DNA from: an uncultured Collinsella sp. | GTDB taxonomy: Bacteria > Actinomycetota > Coriobacteriia > Coriobacteriales > Coriobacteriaceae | DNA length: 59,211 nucleotides | Reading direction: 5' to 3' | Assembly (NCBI GenBank): GCA_958445895.1 | Contig: CAUCTV010000006.1 | Span: 1-59,211, forward strand | In this document: positions 44,781-52,945 of the stretch, piece by piece | Layout: every line of letters starts with the position of its first letter | Position numbering within the stretch: position 1 is the first letter of the stretch | The notes under the pieces: model-generated | Seen by the model: the letters and a program-made list of their open reading frames with translations, nothing else | Told to the model about the DNA's origin: nothing | Database searches by the model: none | Program-made: the position numbers and the translations under genes

Positions 44781-44821
44781 AAAACCACCAGAAAGGTGCC
44801 CGTCCCCTTTGTGGTGGTTTT
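44781..44821 (-). terminator. GGGGAC-core hairpin, copy C (terminator of the dehydrogenase gene)
   Basis: Read on the minus strand, AAAACCACCA and TGGTGGTTTT form a 10-bp stem followed by a T-run (TTTTTTATT). The loop contains GGGGACGGGCACC. It lies just past the stop codon of the minus-strand dehydrogenase gene and is a close copy of hairpin D. Confidence 0.75.
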
Positions 44822-44830
44822 GGGTCAGTC

Positions 44831-45913
44831 CTAGAGCGTGTGGCCGTAAGCGTTGGCGGCCTTGATGGCGGCGGCGAATTTCTCGTCGGTGAAGGGCTCC
44901 GGGTTGCCTTGCTTCCATTCGTTGGTGGCGTGCGCGTACTCGCACAGGGCAGGGATATCAGCCTCGGAAAGCCCGACCTGCTCAAGCGTCACGGGCAGGC
45001 CCATCTGATTGTTAAAGGCGGCGTAGCGCTCAAGGTTCTCGGTATCGCCCGTATAGGCGAACAGTACCAGCACACCCAGGCTCACGACCTCGCCGTGCAG
45101 GTAGGAGCCCTCGCGCGGAATGCTGCAGGAAGCGTTGTAGAACGCGTGCGCCACGCTCGAGTTGTAGTAGTAATCGTTTTGGTTGGTCAGGTTGGAGACG
45201 TAGCCCGTGTTGACCACGATGTCGAGCGCGATCTGCTTGACGGCATCGGTCGACTGGTCCTGGCGCACGTCCTCAAGACCCTGCACGCCATAGGTAAACA
45301 GCGGCTCGGAGCAGGTGTGTGCGAGCGCCAGGCCAAGACCTGCGGTGTGCTCCAGGTTGCCGGCGCTCGTGGCGTACTCGACCTCGGGCTGCTTGGACAG
45401 GGCATCGCCCACGCCCGCCCAGAAGTACTCCGCCGGAGCCTCGGCGATGATCTTGGGGTTGATGAAGATGTGCGCGGGGCGGTTGGGGTACGAATAGCCC
45501 TCGAGCGAGCCGTCGTCGTTGTAGACAACGGCAATGGCGGTCGCGGCGGAGCAGTTGGAACAGATCGTCGGTACCGTAAAGACAATCTTCTTGAGCTCGA
45601 TAGCTGCGGTCTTCACGGTGTCGAGCGCCTTGCCGCCGCCGCATGCGATAAGCACGTCAGCTTCCTGGCAGGCAGGGGAGTTTACGACCTTGGCGATATT
45701 TGCGCGCGTACTGTTGGTGCCGTAGACGCGCGTCTCCAGAATCTCGACGTCGGTACCTGCCAGCGCAGCTTCGATACCGGGAAGTGCTGCGGCCAGTGCT
45801 CGTTTACCACCAATGATGGCGACCTTGGTTGCTCCGTACTCGGCCAACGCGCCGTGCAGCTCGTCAAAGCAGTCTTCGCCAACGGTATAGTCGCTCATTC
45901 CGATCGTGCGCAT
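44831..45913 (-). CDS. Iron-containing alcohol dehydrogenase, glycerol dehydrogenase-like
   Basis: 360 residues. Likely NAD+-dependent oxidation of glycerol or a related polyol. The N-terminal Rossmann part carries IIGGKRAL and the GGGKALDTVK nucleotide loop near 93-102. Metal ligands would be Asp in GVGDALSK (near 170), His in SVAHAFYNA (near 255) and His in YLHGEVVSLG (near 275), matching GldA. Start ATG 45913 follows AAAGAAG; upstream codons lack a site. It is monocistronic and ends at hairpin copy C. Substrate identity is inferred from family only. Confidence 0.85.
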   Translation of the reverse strand: MRTIGMSDYTVGEDCFDELHGALAEYGATKVAIIGGKRALAAALPGIEAALAGTDVEILETRVYGTNSTRANIAKVVNSPACQEADVLIACGGGKALDTVKTAAIELKKIVFTVPTICSNCSAATAIAVVYNDDGSLEGYSYPNRPAHIFINPKIIAEAPAEYFWAGVGDALSKQPEVEYATSAGNLEHTAGLGLALAHTCSEPLFTYGVQGLEDVRQDQSTDAVKQIALDIVVNTGYVSNLTNQNDYYYNSSVAHAFYNASCSIPREGSYLHGEVVSLGVLVLFAYTGDTENLERYAAFNNQMGLPVTLEQVGLSEADIPALCEYAHATNEWKQGNPEPFTDEKFAAAIKAANAYGHTL

Positions 45914-46059
45914 AGCAATCTTCTTTCGTTCGATAAAGTGCTTACAGGTATTTTGCTCCAAGAGAAGGTCCACGGCCGCAAGAAATTTCGAACGTATAAA
46001 ACCAGTGTTGAGGGTTTTTCGCCGGTGCGGAACGTGCTAGCATACTCCGCATAAGCGTT

Positions 46060-46356
46060 GATGGGGACGAGTAGTCGGCCGTCCGCATGCTACAGAGAGC
46101 GGGGAGCGCTGAGAACCCGTGCATGCGACCGATGAAAATCACCCCGGAGCTGCGGTCCCAACGGACGTGCCGCGTAGGTTCGTCTTAGTAGACATCGCCG
46201 AGATGGTCGTCGATACAGACCAGCCGAGTAACGGATGCGAGCGCGCGAATACGCGGGCGAGGGCATCTAAGCTGGGTGGTTAAGCGAAGAGCTTTTGCGG
46301 GCGTGCAGCCCGTTTGTGGCGCTTCGTCCCAGCTTGTAGGGACGGGCGCTTTTTTG
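46060..46356 (+). promoter_or_regulatory. T-box riboswitch (isoleucine) controlling ileS
   Basis: Stem I starts at GATGGGGACGAGTAG, with the AGTA motif; CAGAGAGCGGGGAGC and GCTGAGAACCCG are classic T-box elements. The specifier codon is ATC (46138-46140, Ile) followed by A. The T-box region GCTGGGTGGTTAAGCG holds TGGT, complementary to the ACCA end of tRNA-Ile. A terminator closes it: GCGC-TT-CGTCCC pairs with GGGACG-G-GCGC (46319-46349) before six T. Uncharged tRNA-Ile would favour read-through into ileS. The promoter is not clear; TAGCAT near 46037 is a possible -10. Confidence 0.9.
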
Positions 46357-46398
46357 GTGCCCAGAGGGCGTGCGCGCCCACGACATGAAAGGGGTACC

Positions 46399-49200
46399 GT
46401 GGCAAACGAGTACAAGCAGACGATGAATCTGCCCAAGACCGGTTTTCCCATGCGTGCCGGTCTTTCCAAGTCCGAGCCCAAGCGACTCAAGGACTGGCAG
46501 GACAACAAGGTCTACGAGCAGGTTCTGAAGAAGAACGAGGGTCACAAGAAGTTCGTGCTGCACGACGGCCCTCCGTACGCCAACGGTCCGATCCACATCG
46601 GCCACGCCATGAATAAGATCTCCAAGGACATGATCAACCGCTACTGGATGATGCAGGGCTATGAGGTTCCCTACGTCCCCGGTTGGGACTGCCATGGTCA
46701 GCCGATCGAGCACAAGGTCGAGGAGAAGCTCGGCACCGAGAAGTTCAACCAGACCTCCACGGCTAAGATCCGCGAGCTCTGCAACAAGTTCGCTGTCGAG
46801 AACATCGAGCTGCAGAAGGCCGGCTTCCGTCGCCTGGGCGTGCTCGGCGACTGGGACAACCCCTATCTGACGCTCTATCACCAGCATGATGCCGCCGACA
46901 TCGAGGTCTTCAAGGCCATGTTCGATAAGGGCATGATCTATCGCGGCCACAAGCCGGTTCACTGGTGCAAGCATTGCCACACCGCACTCGCCGAGGCCGA
47001 GATCGAGTATTCCGACGAGACGAGCCCGTCCATTTTCGTGCGCTTTGAGATGACCTCCAAGCCCGCCGGCCTCGAGAACTTCGACGGCCCGGTCGACTTT
47101 ATCATCTGGACGACCACGCCGTGGACCATCCCCTCCGACCAGGCCGTTTCCCTTAAGCCCGGCGCCGCCTATGTCGCCGTTGAGCACGAGGGCCGTGCCG
47201 AGGTCATGCTCGAGGACCTGGCTCCTAAGTGTTGTGAGGAGTTTGGCTGGGAGTACACCCCGGTCATGGTCGATGGCAAGCCCTACGTGGTTTCCGCCGA
47301 GACCTTCCACCACATCCACTACAAGCAGCCGATCTTTGACGGCGTTGAGGGCGTGGCGCTGCTGGCCGATTACGTCGGTGTCGATGACGGTACCGGTATC
47401 GTCCACAACTCGCCCGGCCACGGCGTCGACGACTACTTCGCCTGCCTCAAGGAGGGCATCACCGACATCTGCATGCCGGTCGATGACGACGGCAAGTTCT
47501 ACACCGGCGAGGAGTTTGGCACCGGCGGCCCCTTCAGCGGCATGGATACCGATGAGGCCAACCCGCACATCATCGAGTTCCTGCGCGAGCGCGGCACCCT
47601 GGTTCTCGAGAAGAAGATCACGCACAGCTATCCGCACTGCTGGCGCTGCAAGCACCCGGTGCTCTTCCGTGCTACCGACCAGTGGTTCGTCTCGATGGAC
47701 AAGACCGGTTTGCGCGAGCAGGCTGGCAAGGAGGTCCGTGAGAACGTCAAGTGGTATCCGGCTCACGCCGCCAACCGCATCGGCGCCATGGTCGAGCAGC
47801 GTCCCGACTGGTGCATCAGCCGCCAGCGCAACTGGGGCGTGCCTATCCCCAGTTACACATGCGCCGACTGCGGCGAGAAGGTCATGAACGACGCCACGCT
47901 CGACGCCGTCATTAAGCTCTTCCACGAGAAGGGCTCCGACGCCTGGTTCACCGACGCTCCTGAGAGCTATCTGGGCGAGGCCTGCGTCTGCCCCAAGTGC
48001 GGTGGCCATCACCTCAAGGCTGATAAGGACATCCTTGACGTGTGGTGGGACTCCGGCGTGTCTTGGAAGGCCGTCTGCGAGTACCGTCCCGAGCTGGAGT
48101 ACCCGGCGGACGTCTACCTCGAGGGCTCTGACCAGCACCGCGGTTGGTTCCAGAGCTCGCTGCTCACCTCGGTGGGCGCCAACGGCCACGCTCCGTACAA
48201 GGCGGTCGTCTCGCAGGGCTTCACCCTCGACGGCCAGGGCCGTAAGATGTCCAAGTCGCTCGGCAACGTTATCGACCCCAACAAGGTCTGTGACGAGATG
48301 GGCGCCGACATCATCCGCCTGTGGGTTGCTTCCGTCGATACCAGCTCCGACGTGTCCATCGACCACGAGATTCTTGCTCGTACGTCCGATGCCTACCGTC
48401 GTTTCCGCAACACGCTGCGCTTCCTGCTCTCCGAGCTCGAGGGTCAGTTTGAGCCCGAGACCGACGGCGTCGCCTTTGCCGACCTGCTGCCGCTCGACAA
48501 GCTCATGGTTGCCCGCCTGACCCAGGTCCAGGCCGAGGTCGACGACGCCTACGCTAGCTACGAGTTCCCGCGCGCCTACCGTGCGCTTTACGACTTTGTG
48601 GTTACCGAGCTGTCCAACGTGTATCTCGACGCCCTGAAGGACCGTCTGTACTGCGAGAAGCCCGGCTCGCTCGAGCGCCGGAGCGCCCAGACCGTGCTTG
48701 CCGAGCTCTTCTCGATGCTCATGCGCGACCTGCAGCCGATCCTGTCCTACACGGTCGACGAGGCCATGGCCTATGCACCCACCGGCTGCGTCGATCACCA
48801 GAAGTACGCCGCGCTGCTCGATTGGTATAAGTCGCCCATTACGGTCGACGAGGCCAATGAGTTTGAGGGCGTGCTTGAGGCTTCGCTCGAGCTCCGTAGC
48901 GCCGTGACCAAGGCCCTTGAGGATGCCCGCTCCGCCGGCACCTTCACTAAGAGCCAGCAGGTCCGCGTCAAGGCAGTCGTTCCCGCCGAGATGTATGCGC
49001 TGCTGACCGGCGACAAGGCCGTCGACCTGGCCGAGTTCTACATCGTCTCCGCTGTTGAACTGACCCAGGGCGAGGACCTCTCCGTTGCCATCGAGGCTGC
49101 CGAGGGCGAGTGCTGCGACCGTTGCTGGAATTACCGCACCACCGTTGGCGAGTACAACGGTCACGCTCACATTTGCAAGAGGTGTGCGAATGCCCTTTAA
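46399..49200 (+). CDS. ileS: Isoleucyl-tRNA synthetase
   Basis: Charges tRNA-Ile. 933 residues, the usual bacterial type. HIGH motif: GPIHIGHAMNK near 63-73. The editing domain includes TTPWTIPSDQA near 235. The KMSKS motif is GRKMSKSLGN near 614-623. The C-terminal zinc finger CCDRCWNYRTT with CKRC at the very end is intact. GTG 46399 is chosen, as AAAGGGG precedes it and the longer upstream frame runs through the T-box. Expression is controlled by the T-box directly ahead. Confidence 0.97.
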   Translation: MANEYKQTMNLPKTGFPMRAGLSKSEPKRLKDWQDNKVYEQVLKKNEGHKKFVLHDGPPYANGPIHIGHAMNKISKDMINRYWMMQGYEVPYVPGWDCHGQPIEHKVEEKLGTEKFNQTSTAKIRELCNKFAVENIELQKAGFRRLGVLGDWDNPYLTLYHQHDAADIEVFKAMFDKGMIYRGHKPVHWCKHCHTALAEAEIEYSDETSPSIFVRFEMTSKPAGLENFDGPVDFIIWTTTPWTIPSDQAVSLKPGAAYVAVEHEGRAEVMLEDLAPKCCEEFGWEYTPVMVDGKPYVVSAETFHHIHYKQPIFDGVEGVALLADYVGVDDGTGIVHNSPGHGVDDYFACLKEGITDICMPVDDDGKFYTGEEFGTGGPFSGMDTDEANPHIIEFLRERGTLVLEKKITHSYPHCWRCKHPVLFRATDQWFVSMDKTGLREQAGKEVRENVKWYPAHAANRIGAMVEQRPDWCISRQRNWGVPIPSYTCADCGEKVMNDATLDAVIKLFHEKGSDAWFTDAPESYLGEACVCPKCGGHHLKADKDILDVWWDSGVSWKAVCEYRPELEYPADVYLEGSDQHRGWFQSSLLTSVGANGHAPYKAVVSQGFTLDGQGRKMSKSLGNVIDPNKVCDEMGADIIRLWVASVDTSSDVSIDHEILARTSDAYRRFRNTLRFLLSELEGQFEPETDGVAFADLLPLDKLMVARLTQVQAEVDDAYASYEFPRAYRALYDFVVTELSNVYLDALKDRLYCEKPGSLERRSAQTVLAELFSMLMRDLQPILSYTVDEAMAYAPTGCVDHQKYAALLDWYKSPITVDEANEFEGVLEASLELRSAVTKALEDARSAGTFTKSQQVRVKAVVPAEMYALLTGDKAVDLAEFYIVSAVELTQGEDLSVAIEAAEGECCDRCWNYRTTVGEYNGHAHICKRCANAL

Positions 49201-49269
49201 GGCACGGTAACTCGGCATTTTAGTTATAGGGAGAATTTGACGCCTTCGGCCCATCTGCTCCGCTGAAGA

Positions 49270-49307
49270 AAAGCGACATTCCGTTATCCGGAATGCCGCT
49301 TTCTTTT
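49270..49307 (+). terminator. Terminator of ileS
   Basis: AAAGCGACATTCCG and CGGAATGCCGCTTT pair with one A/C mismatch around TTATC, followed by CTTTTAT. Between this and lspA about 110 bases show no clear feature besides a TATAAG that could be a -10 box. Confidence 0.7.
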
Positions 49308-49419
49308 ATGCTGGTTATTTATCTGACGTTAGCGTATGTGTCGTGTGCTCTGCGTGTGGCAATATAAGATGGTTATTTGCGTTAAACGGAATTTGATTAT
49401 CTGAGGGTAGGGGATTTCT

Positions 49420-50019
49420 TTGGGTCGTGGTGCGGATATGACGCCGCCTTTGCGTTGGCGGTTGGGTGCTGCTGGTGGGGTGGCGCTGGTTGTGCTGCTT
49501 GTTGACCAGCTGACCAAGCTTGCGGTTCGTGCCGTGGGCGACGCTTTGCATGTGACCGTCATCCCCGGTGTTATCGACTTTATGTTTGTCCGCAATATCG
49601 GTGCTGCCTTTAGCATGGGCGAGGGGCATGGCATCGCGTTTGCCGCGCTGGCGTTGGCGGTCATTATCGCTATTGCCGTGTACCTCGTTCGTGCACCCCA
49701 GCTCGCCCATCTTGAGGTTGTGGGCATGGCGATGGTTGCGGGCGGTGCTATCGGCAACGCTATCGATCGTTTGGCCTTTGGCTTCGTGACTGATTTTATT
49801 GCCACCACCTTCATCGACTTCCCCGTCTTCAATGTGGCCGATATCGGCATCACCGTAGGCGTCGTGCTTGCCCTCTTTGGCTACATGTTCTTGAGCCCCG
49901 CGGCCCGTGAGGTCGATGCGACCGCCGAGCTTAACGCTCGTGACGAGGCCCGCGCCAAGCGCAAAGCCAAGCAGCGTGGGGAGCGTGCCCGCAAGATTCG
50001 CGAAAGGAATGAGCGCTAA
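49420..50019 (+). CDS. lspA: Lipoprotein signal peptidase (signal peptidase II)
   Basis: Aspartic membrane protease that cleaves prolipoproteins after lipidation. 199 residues with four TM segments. The two catalytic aspartates are in GNAIDRL (near 115) and FNVADIGI (near 142); the VDQLTKL and RNIGAAFSM motifs are present. The C-terminal 40 residues are strongly basic (ARAKRKAKQRGERARKIRER), longer than in most homologues. The start is TTG after AGGGGA; ATG 49438 is an alternative. The stop overlaps the next start. Confidence 0.93.
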   Translation: MGRGADMTPPLRWRLGAAGGVALVVLLVDQLTKLAVRAVGDALHVTVIPGVIDFMFVRNIGAAFSMGEGHGIAFAALALAVIIAIAVYLVRAPQLAHLEVVGMAMVAGGAIGNAIDRLAFGFVTDFIATTFIDFPVFNVADIGITVGVVLALFGYMFLSPAAREVDATAELNARDEARAKRKAKQRGERARKIRERNER

Positions 50020-51032
50020 TGGCCGACATCCATATCCTTGTTGCCGACGATGCCGCTGGTCAGCGCCTTGACGCCTATCTGGGCGCCAATGACGGCTGCC
50101 CTACGCGCTCTGCCTGCGCGCATCTGATCGAGGGCGGCGCCGTAATCGTGAACGGCGAGACCTGTTTGTCAAAAAAGTATGCCGTACGCGCCGGTGACCG
50201 CATCTCGGTTGACCTGCCCGAGCCTCACGATCCGACTGACGTGATTCCCGAGGCCATTCCCCTCGATATCCGCTACGAGGACGATTACCTCATCGTGCTT
50301 TCCAAGCAGCGCGGCCTGGTGTGCCATCCTGCGCATGGTCATGAGAGCGGTACGCTCGCGAATGCCCTGGTCTATCACTGCGGTATCGACCATCTGGGCA
50401 CCGTGCAGGGTGAGGACCGCCCCGGCATCGTGCATCGCCTGGATCGCGATACCTCGGGCCTTATGCTCGCGGCAAAAGACGACGACACCCAGCGCGCGCT
50501 TCAAAATCTCATCCGTACGCGTACGCTCGACCGCCGCTACATTACGCTCGTTCACGGACACATCGCCATGGACGAGGGCACTATCAACACCGGTATTGCC
50601 CGCTCAACGCGCGACCGCGTGAAGATGGCGGTTTCTGATGACCCCTTTGCGCGCCAGGCCATCACGACCTTCAAGGTGCTCGAGCGCTTTGATTCCACGC
50701 GTTTCGACGACGGCTACACGCTCGTCGAGTGCCACCTTTTTACCGGCCGCACGCATCAGATTCGTGTGCACATGCGCCATATCAACCACGCTTGCGTGGG
50801 CGATCCGCTTTACGGCAAGTGCGATGCGCGCGCCGATCAGGGCCTGACCAGGCAGTTCCTCCATTCCTGGCGTGTGGCGTTCGATCATCCCGTGACGGGG
50901 GAGCGCATTGAGTGCCGCGACGAGCTGCCGTGGGACCTTGCGGCGGTTTTGGATGATCTGGCTCCGCGCTCGCTCGGTCGCACGGCCGCTGGAGATGAAA
51001 TCGTTCCGCAGCTCGGTCTTCTCGAAGCCTAG
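50019..51032 (+). CDS. RluA-family pseudouridine synthase (RluD-like)
   Basis: 337 residues. An N-terminal S4 RNA-binding domain (about 15-70, with GQRLDAYLGAND and GGAVIVNGE) precedes the catalytic domain, with HRLDRDTSGLMLAAK near 140 containing the essential aspartate, and RTHQIRVHM near 245. It modifies uridines in 23S rRNA or tRNA; the position is not readable from sequence. It is co-transcribed with lspA (TAATG overlap), the conserved lspA-rluD order in Gram-positives. Confidence 0.93.
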   Translation: MADIHILVADDAAGQRLDAYLGANDGCPTRSACAHLIEGGAVIVNGETCLSKKYAVRAGDRISVDLPEPHDPTDVIPEAIPLDIRYEDDYLIVLSKQRGLVCHPAHGHESGTLANALVYHCGIDHLGTVQGEDRPGIVHRLDRDTSGLMLAAKDDDTQRALQNLIRTRTLDRRYITLVHGHIAMDEGTINTGIARSTRDRVKMAVSDDPFARQAITTFKVLERFDSTRFDDGYTLVECHLFTGRTHQIRVHMRHINHACVGDPLYGKCDARADQGLTRQFLHSWRVAFDHPVTGERIECRDELPWDLAAVLDDLAPRSLGRTAAGDEIVPQLGLLEA

Positions 51033-51050
51033 TTAGTATTAGGTGGTTTC

Positions 51051-51080
51051 TTGAACGCCCCTAGCCTGCGGTAAGATATA
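51051..51080 (+). promoter_or_regulatory. Candidate promoter of the glycosyltransferase gene
   Basis: TTGAAC, an 18-base spacer and GATATA, about 35 bases before the start codon. Confidence 0.35.
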
Positions 51081-51114
51081 GGGTTGTTTACGTAACGCGT
51101 TCCTGGGAGCCTGC

Positions 51115-52410
51115 ATGCTCGCCTTTTTACAAACCAACACGCCCATCGTGATCTTTAACCAGATTGTGGTTACGCTGCTCACGGTCTGCTTTCTGTACCA
51201 GGTGGTCTTCTTTGTCATTGGCGCCCTGCGCGGTGAGGTCGCACCTCCCAAGGCCAAAAAGCTCCATCGCTATGCCTTCTTTATTGCGGCGCATAACGAG
51301 GAGGCGGTAATTGCCAATCTCGTGCGCTCCATCAAAGACCAGGACTATCCGTCCGAGCTTATCGAGGTCTTCGTGGTTGCCGATGCCTGCACCGATAACA
51401 CGGCGCAGCTCGCTCGCGAGGCTGGCGCCATCGTCTATGAGCGTAACGACCTGGCCCGTAAGGGTAAGAGCTGGGTCATGGACTTTGGTTTTGACCGCAT
51501 TCTTAACGAGTATCCCGATACCTTTGAGGGCTACTTTATTTTTGACGCCGATAACGTTATCTCCCGCGATTACGTATCCAAGATGAATGACGCCTTTGAC
51601 CAGGGCTTCCATGTGGTCACAAGCTACCGCAACTCCAAGAACTTCGGCAGCTCGTGGATCTCGGCAGCTAATGCCACCTGGTATCTGCGCGAGGCACGCT
51701 TTCTCAACAACGCGCGCAACATCTGCAAGACTTCTTGCGCCGTCTCGGGTTCGGGCTACCTCATCTCCGCCAGTGTTATTGAGGGCATGCACGGCTGGCA
51801 GTTCCACACGCTGACCGAGGACATTCAGTTCACCACGTTCTGCGCCATTCACGGCATCCGCATCGGTTATGCGCCGGCAGAGTTCTTTGACGAGCAACCC
51901 GTGACGTTCAAGGCATCCTGGAAGCAGCGTATGCGCTGGACCAAGGGCTTTTATCAGGTGTTCTTTACATATGGTAAGCACTTGGTCAAGTCGACCTTCC
52001 GTTACCATCGCTTTGCCGCCTACGACATGTTTATGACCATCGCTCCGGGCATGCTTCTGTCCCTGATTTCCATGCTCGCCAACGCGACGTTCCTCATCGT
52101 GGGTGGACTCTCACACGGCTTCTTGGCTACCGAAGTCGAGATGCAGGCTTGTGCCGCTTCGCTCATCATGACCTTCGTCATGATGTATCAGACCTTCTTT
52201 ATCCTGGCGCTGCTCACGACTATCTTCGAGTACAAGCACATCCATTGCGCGCAAAAGTGGCGCCTGGTGACCAACCTGTTTACCTTCCCGATCTTTATGT
52301 TCAGCTATATCCCCATTACGGTGGCTGCGTTGTTCCTGAAGGTCGACTGGGTCCCGACGCAGCATGCCGTCAGCGTTACCCTCGACGAGGTCATGCAGGG
52401 CGCTAAATAA
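51115..52410 (+). CDS. Membrane-bound family 2 glycosyltransferase
   Basis: 431 residues. One N-terminal TM segment (about 10-38), a GT-A catalytic domain, then three or four TM segments (about 305-410). Catalytic features are AHNEEAVIANLVRSI near 60-74, the DADN acidic motif near 146, the TEDIQF acceptor-site acid near 238, and the QRMRW motif near 270. The layout is that of processive synthases for beta-linked polymers such as cellulose, hyaluronan or poly-GlcNAc. No partner export or modification genes are adjacent, so the product is unknown. Hairpin copy D ends the transcript. Confidence 0.88.
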   Translation: MLAFLQTNTPIVIFNQIVVTLLTVCFLYQVVFFVIGALRGEVAPPKAKKLHRYAFFIAAHNEEAVIANLVRSIKDQDYPSELIEVFVVADACTDNTAQLAREAGAIVYERNDLARKGKSWVMDFGFDRILNEYPDTFEGYFIFDADNVISRDYVSKMNDAFDQGFHVVTSYRNSKNFGSSWISAANATWYLREARFLNNARNICKTSCAVSGSGYLISASVIEGMHGWQFHTLTEDIQFTTFCAIHGIRIGYAPAEFFDEQPVTFKASWKQRMRWTKGFYQVFFTYGKHLVKSTFRYHRFAAYDMFMTIAPGMLLSLISMLANATFLIVGGLSHGFLATEVEMQACAASLIMTFVMMYQTFFILALLTTIFEYKHIHCAQKWRLVTNLFTFPIFMFSYIPITVAALFLKVDWVPTQHAVSVTLDEVMQGAK

Positions 52411-52418
52411 CCACCACC

Positions 52419-52459
52419 AAAACCACCACGAAGGGGACAGGCACCTCTGTGGTGGTTTT
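52419..52459 (+). terminator. GGGGAC-core hairpin, copy D (terminator of the glycosyltransferase gene)
   Basis: AAAACCACCAC and GTGGTGGTTTT form an 11-bp stem, loop GAAGGGGACAGGCACCTCT, followed by TTTGCTTTT. It lies nine bases after the stop codon. Stem and loop are nearly those of copy C, 7.6 kb away. Confidence 0.75.
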
Positions 52460-52491
52460 TGCTTTTGAGTGACTGCCCCGGGAGGTGTTCA

Positions 52492-52914
52492 ATGGTCTAT
52501 ATTCCCTTTTGGATCTGCGCCTTTGCCGGTGCGGTGATTGATGTCCGTGAACGGCGGTTTCCCAACGCGCTTGCCGCCGCATGCGCCGTGGCGGCGTTTG
52601 CAGGCGTTTGGCTGGACAGGGGCTTGAACACGGCGCTTGACCACGCCGGTCCTGCCGTTATCGTGTACCTTTCCCTTGTGCTGACCGAGTCGCTTTGGCG
52701 GCGTTTCCGCCAGGCCCCCGGCATCGGCATGGGGGATGCCAAGGCGCTTTTCGCGCTTTGCACGCTCGACCCTCTGGGCGGCATCGTGGCATTTGCCGTC
52801 GCGCTCCTGGTCCTGGCCCTCTCCTGCCTCTTTACAAAATCGCGCTCCCTGCCATTGCTCCCGTTTTTGGTGCCGATATTTGCCATAATCGAGGTCGTGG
52901 GCTGGACATTGTAA
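52492..52914 (+). CDS. A24-family prepilin peptidase, short form
   Basis: 140 residues with about four TM segments. The two aspartyl-protease motifs are AVIDVRERRFPN (Asp near residue 15) and GIGMGDAKAL (GxGD near residue 80). The N-terminal methyltransferase domain of long PilD forms is absent, as in many Gram-positive or TadV-type enzymes. It would cleave type IV pilin-like leader peptides at the membrane. No pilin or assembly genes occur in the window, so its substrates lie elsewhere. The start follows GGGAGG. Confidence 0.85.
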   Translation: MVYIPFWICAFAGAVIDVRERRFPNALAAACAVAAFAGVWLDRGLNTALDHAGPAVIVYLSLVLTESLWRRFRQAPGIGMGDAKALFALCTLDPLGGIVAFAVALLVLALSCLFTKSRSLPLLPFLVPIFAIIEVVGWTL

Positions 52915-52945
52915 CCGATTGCGCATCCTTTTTAAGGAGCATGCC

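Noticed and set aside
44504..44788. 94-codon minus-strand frame in the gene-free stretch
   Set aside because: No ribosome site, no recognised domain, and it runs through several dyads; more likely element debris.
46267..49254. 995-codon minus-strand frame antisense to ileS
   Set aside because: Shadow of ileS; no recognisable domain, and it would cross the T-box terminator.
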